A stretch of 7,709 bases of DNA from Flavobacteriaceae bacterium (GTDB lineage Bacteria; Bacteroidota; Bacteroidia; Flavobacteriales; Flavobacteriaceae), in NCBI GenBank assembly GCA_002693605.1, contig NZQO01000062.1, positions 1 to 7,709 on the forward strand, read 5' to 3'. Of the stretch, positions 1-6,741 are shown piece after piece. Position 1 is the stretch's first letter. The number at the start of each line of letters is the position of its first letter. The translations under genes were made by a program, and so were the position numbers. Below the pieces are notes generated by a model. The model was not told the DNA's origin, did not search any database, and worked only from the letters and a program-made list of their open reading frames with translations.

Positions 1-264
1 CCCGCCGAGGCCGAGGCGCTCACCGATCTGCTGGCCGAACATTTCGTGACCTATTACGGCGCGCCCGATGCCACGGCCGCCCGCCCCGTCGCCGCCGAGG
101 AAATCGCCCAAATGGCCGAGCTCTGCGAAGATCACGAGCCCAACACGCTCTTGACCGTCGCCCGCGAACTCACCGGGGCCGGCGTCCGCGAAGCCTTCCG
201 CACCATCGCCCCGCAAGAGGCCGGTCTCGACCAATTCGCCATCCACGGATCGCTGGACGAGTGA
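1..264 (+). CDS. C-terminal part of a DUF6505-like protein (5' end outside window)
   Basis: The reading frame is open from the first base and ends with TGA at 262-264, leaving 87 residues of a longer protein. The GTG at 46 is an internal valine rather than a supported start, because the frame continues upstream through PAEAEALTDLLAEHF. The segment is acidic and soluble, with no membrane segment. The stretch around YGAPDATAARPVAAEEIAQMAELCEDH, followed by a VREAFRT segment, resembles what I remember of the C-terminal half of the DUF6505 family, a small alphaproteobacterial family of unknown function. That match is from memory and is moderate. No catalytic motif can be named. No hairpin with a T-run follows the stop; short repeats begin about 20 bases later. 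It is certainly coding, but the family is less certain. Confidence 0.6.
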   Translation, partial: PAEAEALTDLLAEHFVTYYGAPDATAARPVAAEEIAQMAELCEDHEPNTLLTVARELTGAGVREAFRTIAPQEAGLDQFAIHGSLDE

Positions 265-282
265 GGGGCAAGATCACCCCTC

Positions 283-359
283 CCACTGAACGCTCTTAGG
301 GTCTCACACAGGGGCCCACCCCCCACTGAGCGCTCTTAGGGCGTCACACGCTAGCCCAC
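283..359. repeat. 40-bp direct duplication (two diverged copies)
   Basis: Two 37-base segments start exactly 40 bases apart (283-319 and 323-359) and agree at 30 of 37 positions. The best conserved part is CACTGARCGCTCTTAGGG (284-301 and 324-341), and both copies end in GCCCAC. The unit begins about 20 bases after the stop of the upstream gene. It has no T-tract, so I do not read it as a terminator. Confidence 0.75.
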
Positions 360-386
360 ACAAGGCCTCAAACGCGCACCTTCCGT

Positions 387-407
387 GACACGCCGTCTTG
401 GCGTGTC
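387..407. other. 8-bp hairpin at the head of the 13-bp repeat array
   Basis: GACACGCC (387-394) and GGCGTGTC (400-407) are perfect complements around a 5-base loop. The right arm is part of the first 13-bp repeat unit. No T-run follows on either strand, so termination is not supported. Confidence 0.5.
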
Positions 408-517
408 GGGACACTCAATGGCGTATCGGGATGGCGTGCCGGTATGGCGTGCCGGGAAACCCATTTTGACGCGTCGGGATATGTGCTGGCCCGTCGGGAT
501 ACGGGCTGGCGTGCGCA
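399..517. repeat. Array of seven degenerate 13-bp repeats, consensus TGGCGTGYCGGGA
   Basis: Units start at 399, 419, 432, 445, 467, 487 and 507. Units 1, 2 and 4 are TGGCGTGTCGGGA, TGGCGTATCGGGA and TGGCGTGCCGGGA. Unit 3 ends GGTA, unit 5 is TGACGCGTCGGGA, unit 6 is TGGCCCGTCGGGA, and unit 7 keeps only TGGCGTG followed by CGCA. Start-to-start distances are 20, 13, 13, 22, 20 and 20. The array does not form a CRISPR: the units are too short and the gaps are only 0-9 bases. Its role is unknown. Confidence 0.75.
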
Positions 518-519
518 CT

Positions 520-583
520 ATCGGCCCAGCGTAATCAATTGGCGCAACCTGATCGGCCCAGCGTAATCAATTGGCGCAGCCTG
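520..583. repeat. Tandem duplication of a 32-bp unit (31/32 identical)
   Basis: Copies at 520-551 and 552-583 are head to tail with no gap and differ at one base (CAACCTG versus CAGCCTG). Each holds the core GCGTAATCAATTGGCGC, which includes the palindrome CAATTG. The near identity suggests a recent duplication, in contrast to the decayed copies to its left. Confidence 0.9.
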
Positions 584-613
584 ATGTCGCCGCCGCCGCG
601 CGATCACATCGGT

Positions 614-647
614 ACTGCATGACCCCCAGAACTGCATGACCCCCAGC
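614..647. repeat. Tandem duplication of a 17-bp unit (16/17 identical)
   Basis: ACTGCATGACCCCCAGA (614-630) is followed immediately by the same sequence with C as its last base (631-647). A decayed partial third copy, ACATGACACC, may follow at 651-660. No coding frame explains it. Confidence 0.85.
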
Positions 648-844
648 GCCACATGACACCTGCTCTACCTGACAGGGGCGCTGCAAGACATCGGTGGGAC
701 ACTACGTCCGCGCAGCACGACACCACGCCCGGCACAAGCCTCCGAGAAACCCTCCAAACACAGCTACATACGATCATCTCCTCCATGGCTCCGCCCTCAT
801 GGGACCGTCACATCGTAGAAGAGAGCCTCTAAAAAACCGTGAAC
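648..844. other. Non-coding spacer, no recognisable gene
   Basis: After the repeats, about 200 bases lead to the tup operon terminator. Short open frames cross it on both strands, but none has a ribosome binding site, a recognisable protein pattern or plausible composition. I found no tRNA, convincing promoter or riboswitch here. Confidence 0.5.
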
Positions 845-874
845 AAAAAACCCGCCCTGCCGTCGCAGGGCGGG
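845..874 (-). terminator. Intrinsic terminator of the tupBCA operon
   Basis: CCCGCCCTGC (851-860) and GCAGGGCGGG (865-874) form a perfect 10-bp GC-rich stem with a 4-base loop. Read on the minus strand it is followed by six Ts (A-run 845-850). It lies 33 bases past the tupA stop, which fits the end of the minus-strand operon. Confidence 0.93.
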
Positions 875-907
875 CATACCGCCTACCATACCTCTTGGGC
901 GCTGGGC

Positions 908-1719
908 TTATTCCGCCGCCTTGGCCATCTGATCGGCGTTGAAGACAAACAGCGTCTCGCCCCCGATCGTATAGCTGTCGATCAGCGCCTTCGCCCGGTC
1001 CGACACCAGCCAGTCTTCGAGCTGCGCCACCAGATCGCTTTTCACATGCGCATGTTTCTCCGGGTTCACCGGCAGATAGGCATATTGGTTAAAGAGCACC
1101 GGGTCGCCTTCGAACACGATCGCCAACCCCGCCTTGTTGCCAAAGTTGAGCCAGCTCGCCCGGTCCGACATGATATAGGCGCCCATGCCCGCCGCGGTGT
1201 TGAGCGACGCGCCCATGCCGGCGCCGACCTCTTTGTACCACGCCCCCTCGGGGGTGATCCCGGCGGCGGCCCACAGGCTCAGCTCTTTCTTATGCGTGCC
1301 GCTGTCATCGCCCCGGCTCACGAAATCCGCCTCGGCCCCGGCAATCGCGGCCAGCGCGCCCTTGGCATCCTCGGCCTTGCCCGCGCCCGCGACATCATCC
1401 TCGGGGCCGACAAAGATGAAATCATTATACATGATCTCGCGCCGATGGGTGCCGTGACCCGCCTCGAGGAACTTCTCCTCGGCCTTGCGGCTATGGACGA
1501 GGATCGCATCCACATCCCCCGCCTCGCCGAGCTTGATCGCCTGCCCCGTGCCCACCACGAGCAACTGCACCTCGATGCCCGTGTCTTCCTTGATCGCGGG
1601 CAGCAGAATATCCGACAGCCCGGAATTGTGGAACGACGTGGTCACCGCCATCTTCATCTCTTCGGCCTGCGCCGCGCCGGTCGCGGCCAGCCCAAATACC
1701 GCCGCCATAATCGTCCGTT

Positions 1720-1723
<4 letters not shown>
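908..1723 (-). CDS. tupA: Tungstate ABC transporter substrate-binding protein TupA
   Basis: Periplasmic protein that should capture tungstate and hand it to the TupB/TupC importer. The 271-residue product starts with a classical Sec signal peptide, with cleavage predicted after AAQA (residue 20). Family features are visible: TTS at 28-30, VGTGQA at 57-62, GDVDAILVHSRKAEEKF at about 69-85, SRGDDSGTH at 136-144, and GAGMGASLNTA followed by YIMSDRASWL at about 167-192. These distinguish Tup-type binding proteins from ModA (molybdate) and PstS (phosphate). Length is normal. The start is the ATG at 1723-1721: a good purine-rich site (AGGAGA, about 1732-1738) precedes it, and it overlaps the tupC stop as ATGA. 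It is the last gene of the operon. Oxyanion specificity (W over Mo) is inferred from family motifs. Confidence 0.93.
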
Positions 1724-2429
<706 letters not shown>

Positions 2430-2433
<4 letters not shown>

Positions 2434-3134
2434 CAGCGCCCCTCCCGTTCCGTCCGCCCGACCCAATGGATCGCCAGGTTGACCGAGATCGCCAGCGCGA
2501 TGAGGACAAAGCCCAAGGCCAGCGCCAGCGCAAACTCGCCCTTGCCGGTCTCGAGCGCGATCGCCGTGGTCAGCACCCGCGTCGCATGGTCGATATTGCC
2601 GCCGACGATCATGATCGCGCCGACCTCGCCAATCGCCCGGCCAAACCCGGCCAGCGCCGCCGTCAACAGCGCCCGCCGCGCATCCCAGAGGAGCGTCGCC
2701 ACCTTCTGGCGCTGCGTCACATTCATCGAGATGAGCAGATCATGATAGTCATGCCACAGATCGCGCAGCGACTGATGCGCGATCGAGGCGATGAGCGGCA
2801 CGATGATGATGACCTGCGCGATGATCATCGCCCAGGGCGTGAACAACAGGCCCAGCGCCCCAAGCGGCCCGGAGCGGCTGAGAATCACATAGACGATCAG
2901 CCCGACCACCACCGGCGGCAGCCCCATCAGCGCGTTGAGCACCGCCACCACCATGCGCCGCGCCCGAAACCGCCGCACCGCGAGCAGCGCCGCCAAAGGC
3001 AGCGCGATGACACAGGCAATGAGCAGGGCCGACAAGGTGACCTGCAAGGACCGCAGCGCGATCTCCAAAAGCTCTTTGTCAAATGTCACGACCAGCCAGA
3101 AAGCCTGCGCCAGCCCGCTCCACAGATCGACCAT
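2430..3134 (-). CDS. tupB: Tungstate ABC transporter permease TupB
   Basis: Inner-membrane permease of the tungstate importer. The 234-residue product has about five hydrophobic helices (roughly 28-52, 61-85, 93-118, 150-176 and 200-224). A binding-protein-dependent permease loop lies at about 163-182 (GFGRAIGEVGAIMIVGGNI), where the EAA-type element meets the ATPase. The MGLPPVVVGL segment at 70-79 is typical of the TupB/ModB-like group. The ATG at 3134-3132 is preceded by GGAGGGG (3142-3148) at 7-base spacing. The frame stays open upstream towards 3542, but that extension runs antisense into ctaD and lacks permease character, so it was not used. It is the first gene of the operon, divergent from ctaD. 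Its promoter must lie in 3135-3525, but I cannot choose one confidently. Confidence 0.92.
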
Positions 3135-3262
3135 CCGCCGACCCCTCCGTCCCATAGTCCGCGGACCCTTACAGGTTGTTTCGCGGGATGCCAGCCCCTT
3201 CGCACCCCACGGCAGGCTCCCGGCCATCCTGACCAATCGCACCCCGCGCCGCGGCTCCGGGC

Positions 3263-3277
3263 TGGACATTTTGTCCA
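3263..3277. promoter_or_regulatory. 15-bp inverted repeat TGGACA-TTT-TGTCCA, possible operator
   Basis: Perfect 6-bp arms surround a 3-base AT spacer, in an otherwise very GC-rich stretch about 130 bases upstream of the tupB start. The spacing suits a dimeric DNA-binding protein. I do not recognise the regulator. It does not match FNR, LexA or Mo-box (ModE-type) patterns known to me. Confidence 0.35.
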
Positions 3278-3343
3278 CACCCGACTCGGATCGGCGCCTG
3301 CAGGCCGCCCGCCGCCCCTGATGCGCCACAGCCGCCCGAGCCC

Positions 3344-3388
3344 GACCCAAGCCTAACCCAACCTTGACCCAACCCCTATCCAAGCCCA
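3344..3388. repeat. Four CCCAA-type boxes phased at 11 bp
   Basis: CCCAA occurs at 3346, 3357 and 3368, followed by TCCAA at 3379, each exactly 11 bases after the previous one. The units read GACCCAAGCCT, AACCCAACCTT, GACCCAACCCCT and ATCCAAGCCCA. The spacing puts all boxes on one face of the helix, about 140-180 bases upstream of ctaD. Function is unknown. Confidence 0.6.
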
Positions 3389-3406
3389 CCTCAGGCGCTA
3401 AAAACT

Positions 3407-3420
3407 TTGATCTGCGGCAA
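3407..3420. promoter_or_regulatory. FNR-like site TTGATCTGCGGCAA upstream of ctaD
   Basis: Against the FNR/FnrL pattern TTGA-N6-TCAA this matches 7 of 8 conserved bases (TTGA-N6-GCAA). It lies about 110 bases upstream of the ctaD start. FNR-type oxygen control of terminal oxidase genes is known in related alphaproteobacteria, so the site is plausible. Its second half is imperfect and the transcription start is unknown. Confidence 0.4.
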
Positions 3421-3434
3421 TTTCGAACATTGCC
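3416..3434. promoter_or_regulatory. Inverted repeat GGCAAT-N7-ATTGCC in the ctaD leader region
   Basis: Arms 3416-3421 and 3429-3434 are perfect complements across TTCGAAC. The left arm overlaps the right half of the FNR-like site, so two factors could compete there, or the element could fold as a leader hairpin. No regulator is recognised. Confidence 0.35.
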
Positions 3435-3525
3435 CCGCCCCGCCCGGCGTTCTAAAACGGCGCATGATCCCGGGCCCCATGGCATATGCCGTTTTGCGCC
3501 CGCACACATGCAGCAGGAGGCGCAA

Positions 3526-5199
3526 ATGGCAGACGCAGCCATTCATGGCCATGACCATCACGATGACCGCGGGTTCTTCACCCGCTGGTTCATGTCCACC
3601 AACCACAAGGATATCGGTATCCTTTACCTGATCGTGTCGGCATTCGTCGGCCTGATCTCGGTTATGTTCACCGTTTACATGCGGCTCGAACTCATGGAAC
3701 CGGGTGTCCAGTACATGTGCCTCGAAGGCGCACGTTTCATCGCCGATGCGGCGGCGGACTGTACCCCCAACGGCCACCTCTGGAACGTCATGATCACCTA
3801 TCACGGTGTCCTGATGATGTTCTTCGTGGTGATTCCCGCGCTCTTCGGCGGTTTCGGCAACTACTTCATGCCGCTGCAGATCGGCGCGCCGGACATGGCT
3901 TTCCCGCGCATGAACAACCTGAGCTTCTGGCTCTATGTCACCGGCACCTCGCTGGGCGTCGCCTCGCTTCTGGCACCGGGCGGCAATGGTCAGCTCGGCT
4001 CGGGCGTGGGCTGGGTGCTCTACGCGCCGCTCTCGACCTCCGAGGCCGGCATGTCGATGGATCTCGCGATCTTCGCCGTCCACGTCTCGGGTGCGAGCTC
4101 GATTCTCGGCGCGATCAACATGATCACCACCTTCCTGAACATGCGTGCCCCCGGCATGACCCTGTTCAAGGTGCCGCTCTTTGCCTGGTCGATCTTCGTC
4201 ACCGCATGGCTGATCCTGCTCAGCCTGCCGGTTCTGGCCGGTGCCATCACCATGCTGCTCACCGACCGTAACTTCGGGACGACCTTCTTCGACCCCGCAG
4301 GCGGCGGCGACCCGATCCTCTATCAGCATATCCTGTGGTTCTTCGGCCACCCCGAGGTGTATATCATCATCCTTCCGGGCTTTGGCATCATCAGCCACGT
4401 GATCGCGACCTTCTCGCGCAAACCGATCTTCGGCTACCTGCCGATGGTTTGGGCGCTGATCGCCATCGGCGGTCTGGGCTTCGTGGTCTGGGCGCACCAC
4501 ATGTACACCGTCGGCATGTCGCTGACCCAGCAGAGCTACTTCATGCTGGCGACCATGGTCATCGCGGTGCCGACAGGGGTCAAGATCTTCTCCTGGATCG
4601 CGACCATGTGGGGCGGCTCGATCGAGTTCAAGACGCCGATGCTCTGGGCCTTCGGCTTCCTCTTTCTCTTCACCGTGGGCGGTGTCACCGGCATCGTGCT
4701 GAGCCAGGCCGGCGTCGACCGCGCCTATCACGACACCTACTATGTCGTGGCGCACTTCCACTACGTGATGAGCCTTGGCGCCATCTTCGCCATCTTCGCC
4801 GGGATCTACTTCTACTTCGGCAAGATGACCGGTCGCCAATATCCCGAATGGGCCGGCAAGCTGCACTTCTGGGTGATGTTCCTCGGGGCCAACCTGACCT
4901 TCTTCCCGCAGCACTTCCTCGGCCGTCAGGGCATGCCCCGCCGTTACATCGACTACCCCGAGGCGTTCAGCCTGTGGAACTGGTGGTCGTCGCTCGGCGC
5001 GTTCATCTCCTTCGCCAGCTTCGTGTTCTTCTTCGGCGTGGTGATCTACACCCTGCTGCGTGGCGCCCGCGTCACCGAGAACAACTACTGGAACGAATAC
5101 GCCGACACGCTGGAATGGACCCTGCCCAGCCCGCCCCCCGAACACACGTTCGAAATCCTGCCCAAGCAGGAAGACTGGGACAAGGGCCACGCCCACTAA
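3526..5199 (+). CDS. ctaD: Cytochrome c oxidase aa3-type subunit I
   Basis: Catalytic core of the aa3 terminal oxidase: it reduces O2 to water at the haem a3-CuB site and pumps protons across the inner membrane. The 557-residue product has about 12 hydrophobic helices and every key residue. Haem a ligands are H93 and H412, and the haem a3 ligand is H410. CuB ligands are H275, H324 and H325, with Y279 placed for the His-Tyr crosslink (HPEVY). D-channel residues are D123, N112, N130, N198 and E277; the K-channel has K353; the Mg/Mn site has H402 and D403. All lie 9 below R. sphaeroides numbering, confirming an A1-type oxidase. The start at 3526 follows a perfect AGGAGG (3515-3520) and begins MADAAIHGH; the frame is open upstream to 3364 but that part is leader. 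The gene is monocistronic, with ctaC and ctaE absent nearby, as is usual in this group. Confidence 0.97.
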   Translation: MADAAIHGHDHHDDRGFFTRWFMSTNHKDIGILYLIVSAFVGLISVMFTVYMRLELMEPGVQYMCLEGARFIADAAADCTPNGHLWNVMITYHGVLMMFFVVIPALFGGFGNYFMPLQIGAPDMAFPRMNNLSFWLYVTGTSLGVASLLAPGGNGQLGSGVGWVLYAPLSTSEAGMSMDLAIFAVHVSGASSILGAINMITTFLNMRAPGMTLFKVPLFAWSIFVTAWLILLSLPVLAGAITMLLTDRNFGTTFFDPAGGGDPILYQHILWFFGHPEVYIIILPGFGIISHVIATFSRKPIFGYLPMVWALIAIGGLGFVVWAHHMYTVGMSLTQQSYFMLATMVIAVPTGVKIFSWIATMWGGSIEFKTPMLWAFGFLFLFTVGGVTGIVLSQAGVDRAYHDTYYVVAHFHYVMSLGAIFAIFAGIYFYFGKMTGRQYPEWAGKLHFWVMFLGANLTFFPQHFLGRQGMPRRYIDYPEAFSLWNWWSSLGAFISFASFVFFFGVVIYTLLRGARVTENNYWNEYADTLEWTLPSPPPEHTFEILPKQEDWDKGHAH

Positions 5200-5222
5200 G
5201 GCACGGCACTCTCAAGACACAG

Positions 5223-5252
5223 AAAAGGCCCCGGATCACTCCGGGGCCTTTT
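5223..5252 (+). terminator. Intrinsic terminator of ctaD
   Basis: AAAAGGCCCCGG (5223-5234) and CCGGGGCCTTTT (5241-5252) form a perfect 12-bp stem with a 6-base loop, 23 bases after the ctaD stop. The flanking A and T runs could let it stop transcription from both directions. Confidence 0.92.
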
Positions 5253-5286
5253 GCTTTGGGGGCCCAAGTCTTCGAACCACCTCTTT

Positions 5287-5322
5287 GACACAACAAAGCC
5301 CCCCAAGCTGGACTTGAGGGGC
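5287..5322 (-). terminator. Terminator-like hairpin on the minus strand with no upstream gene assigned
   Basis: GCCCCCCAAG (5298-5307) pairs with CTTGAGGGGC (5313-5322) at 9 of 10 positions around a 5-base loop. Read on the minus strand it is followed by TTTGTTGTGTC, a modest U-rich tail. The nearest upstream minus-strand gene ends almost 570 bases away. Confidence 0.5.
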
Positions 5323-5329
5323 CTCTCAG

Positions 5330-5367
5330 CACTGGCCTGATGCTTGGTGTCGCGTCGTTGGCCAGTG
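5330..5367. other. 8-bp inverted repeat with 22-base loop
   Basis: CACTGGCC (5330-5337) and GGCCAGTG (5360-5367) are perfect complements. On the minus strand this stem directly precedes the terminator-like hairpin at 5287-5322, so the two could fold as successive stems of one short transcript. Confidence 0.4.
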
Positions 5368-5891
5368 GCCCTTGCTAGGGTCTTAATGCGGATGCCCAAG
5401 GAGGCCCGCCACAATCGACCTACCGGATTGGCTGGCTATTCCGAGCCCAGGCGGAAGACGCCGACGCGCGAACACATTGCTCAGGTGACGGAAGCACATA
5501 GAGGACAAGCCACTAAGCTGGCCGCGACGCGCCCCAGTTCGGTCCTTACCCAATCGCAACACATCCAACCTGCGGACCCCAACCGCACAGATCATATCGC
5601 ATTTTGCCCATCGGGGGGGGCTGCCCCCCTCTTGCGGGCCGCCGCAACTTTATCTGAAACTTGGATTGATAGCCCTGTCCCTCTTGCGGCGCAGATTTGC
5701 TCACGGCACCAATCGCGCAGAGGCCCGCCCTGACTTGGATGGGGCGCGACGACCCCTGATATAGGACAATCATTCTTCCTGTGAGACCGGACGCGTCTCG
5801 CCTCAACAGGCTCAAAACCTCCACTGTCGCTTTACCGCCGTAATACCGACGTCCTGCCGACGTGCCATTTTCAGCGCTTCGCAGGCCCCGC

Positions 5892-6737
5892 TCAGCCCAT
5901 CCCATGGCTGCGATCATAACCATTGACCGGCGGCGATTGCCACGCTCCGAGGGCCCCCTCCTCCGGCTCGAACACCTCCACCAGAAGCGGATAACAGGCC
6001 GCCGTATCGCTCGAATGCTCTGACGAACAATCGCCCCCCGGACAGGCGCTCAGCGCCCCGAGCAGGTCGATTTCCGCAAAGAATTCAAGGTAATCCCCGG
6101 GCCGCACCGGGCTCGCCTTCATGAAATACTGCCCCGTGTCCCGTGTGAACCCGGTGCACATGAAAACATTGAGCACATCATGCACCAAAGGCTCCGCCTC
6201 CTTGAGGCTGAGCCCCTCCGCCTCCGCCAGCGCCCGGATCAGGTTGGAATGGCAACAATGATGATACTGCGACCCCTGCAAAAGATTGCCCGTATAGGGA
6301 TCACACCGCGTCCCGATCACATCGTGAACCGACCCACCGAACCCATCCATCCCGTACCATTCGAGCGTGTCCTCGATGATCGTGGCCATGGGCCGCAGAT
6401 AGGGAAAGCTCGACCACATCCGCTCGCCCGTCGTCAGGTGGGTGCCGTGCAAAGCTCTTGATTTCCCCGAATAAAACCGTTCGTTCAGGTCATTGGCATT
6501 CCACAGGTTGAGATCGCCGACCTGCGGGCCCTCGACGCTCGAAATCCGAAAGAACTGCCCCGCCTTGACGCGAAAGGCACAGGCCTCGCGCGGCGCGGCC
6601 AGCGCCTCGTCGACCTTCCTCGCCCCCGCCCGCGCCCCCCGGTAGAGATCGAGCGGCACCGCCGGCAGCGTCTCGTTCGGATAGCAAATCACAGGGGCAA
6701 TGGCGCGGCGCGCCTCGGCATCCTTGGGGCGGGTCAT
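5892..6737 (-). CDS. DUF1989 family protein (urea carboxylase-associated type)
   Basis: The 281-residue soluble protein is a full-length DUF1989 member. Visible family blocks are GPQVGDLNLWN (70-80), ALHGTH (95-100), WSSFPYLRPMATI (108-120), VHDVIGTRCDPYT (137-149), YHHCCHSN (158-165), FMCTGF (192-197), DYLEFFAEIDLL (215-226) and ALSACPGGDCS (228-238). The conserved His/Cys clusters suggest a metal site. Some family members (pairs formerly called urea carboxylase-associated proteins) are now known as carboxyguanidine deiminase subunits acting with a guanidine carboxylase. Here there is one copy and no carboxylase or transporter nearby, so that role should not be assumed. The ATG at 6737-6735 has AAGGA (6745-6749) at 7-base spacing. 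It starts only 4 bases after the upstream small gene, so they are probably co-transcribed. Confidence 0.88.
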   Translation of the reverse strand: MTRPKDAEARRAIAPVICYPNETLPAVPLDLYRGARAGARKVDEALAAPREACAFRVKAGQFFRISSVEGPQVGDLNLWNANDLNERFYSGKSRALHGTHLTTGERMWSSFPYLRPMATIIEDTLEWYGMDGFGGSVHDVIGTRCDPYTGNLLQGSQYHHCCHSNLIRALAEAEGLSLKEAEPLVHDVLNVFMCTGFTRDTGQYFMKASPVRPGDYLEFFAEIDLLGALSACPGGDCSSEHSSDTAACYPLLVEVFEPEEGALGAWQSPPVNGYDRSHGMG

Positions 6738-6741
6738 GGCC

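Larger units (their letters stand above)
5253..5891. other. About 640 bases without a recognisable gene
   Basis: Several open frames cross this stretch (for example 5344-5733 on plus and 5546-5923 on minus), but none gives a protein pattern I recognise or has a convincing ribosome binding site. By hand count 5401-5880 is about 61% GC, lower than the tup genes (roughly two thirds). It contains a minus-strand terminator-like hairpin (5287-5322), a long-loop inverted repeat (5330-5367), a G8/C6 hairpin (5613-5629) and an 11-base direct repeat CCCTCTTGCGG (5627 and 5679). It could be decayed coding or mobile DNA, but nothing identifies a source. No clear terminator for the minus-strand gene ending at 5892 is seen. 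Confidence 0.5.

Noticed and set aside
399..583. CRISPR array
   Set aside because: Units are 13 or 32 bp with gaps of 0-9 bases, there are no spacer-sized unique intervals, and no cas genes are present.
604..942. Short open frames in the first spacer (60-82 codons)
   Set aside because: They cross tandem repeats or the tup terminator, lack ribosome binding sites and show no protein pattern.
2466..3356. Long plus-strand open frames opposite the tup genes (also 839-1786 and 1783-2745)
   Set aside because: They are rich in Arg, Pro, His and Gln with no family pattern and lie antisense to well supported transporter genes.
3364..3525. N-terminal extension of ctaD
   Set aside because: The frame is open upstream, but AGGAGG at 3515-3520 and the [10 protein letters not shown]-terminus typical of relatives support 3526. 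The extension covers the probable promoter.
3135..3542. N-terminal extension of tupB on the minus strand
   Set aside because: It would add over 130 basic residues, overlap ctaD and lack permease character, whereas GGAGGGG sits correctly before the ATG at 3134.
3391..5196. A 601-codon open frame antisense to the whole of ctaD
   Set aside because: The translation is a charged, low-complexity mirror of the ctaD codons. GC-rich third positions in this genome remove stops from the antisense frame. The plus-strand gene has every catalytic residue, so the antisense frame is a shadow.
5253..5345. tRNA gene on the minus strand (GGTTCGAA resembles a T-loop)
   Set aside because: The flanking bases do not pair as a T-stem, and no acceptor stem or anticodon arm can be formed around it.
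5613..5629. G8/C6 hairpin as a terminator
   Set aside because: The stem is strong, but no T-run follows on either strand and no gene ends nearby.
5344..5733. A 129-codon plus-strand open frame after ctaD
   Set aside because: No ribosome binding site, no recognisable family, and basic/proline-rich composition typical of random frames in GC-rich DNA.
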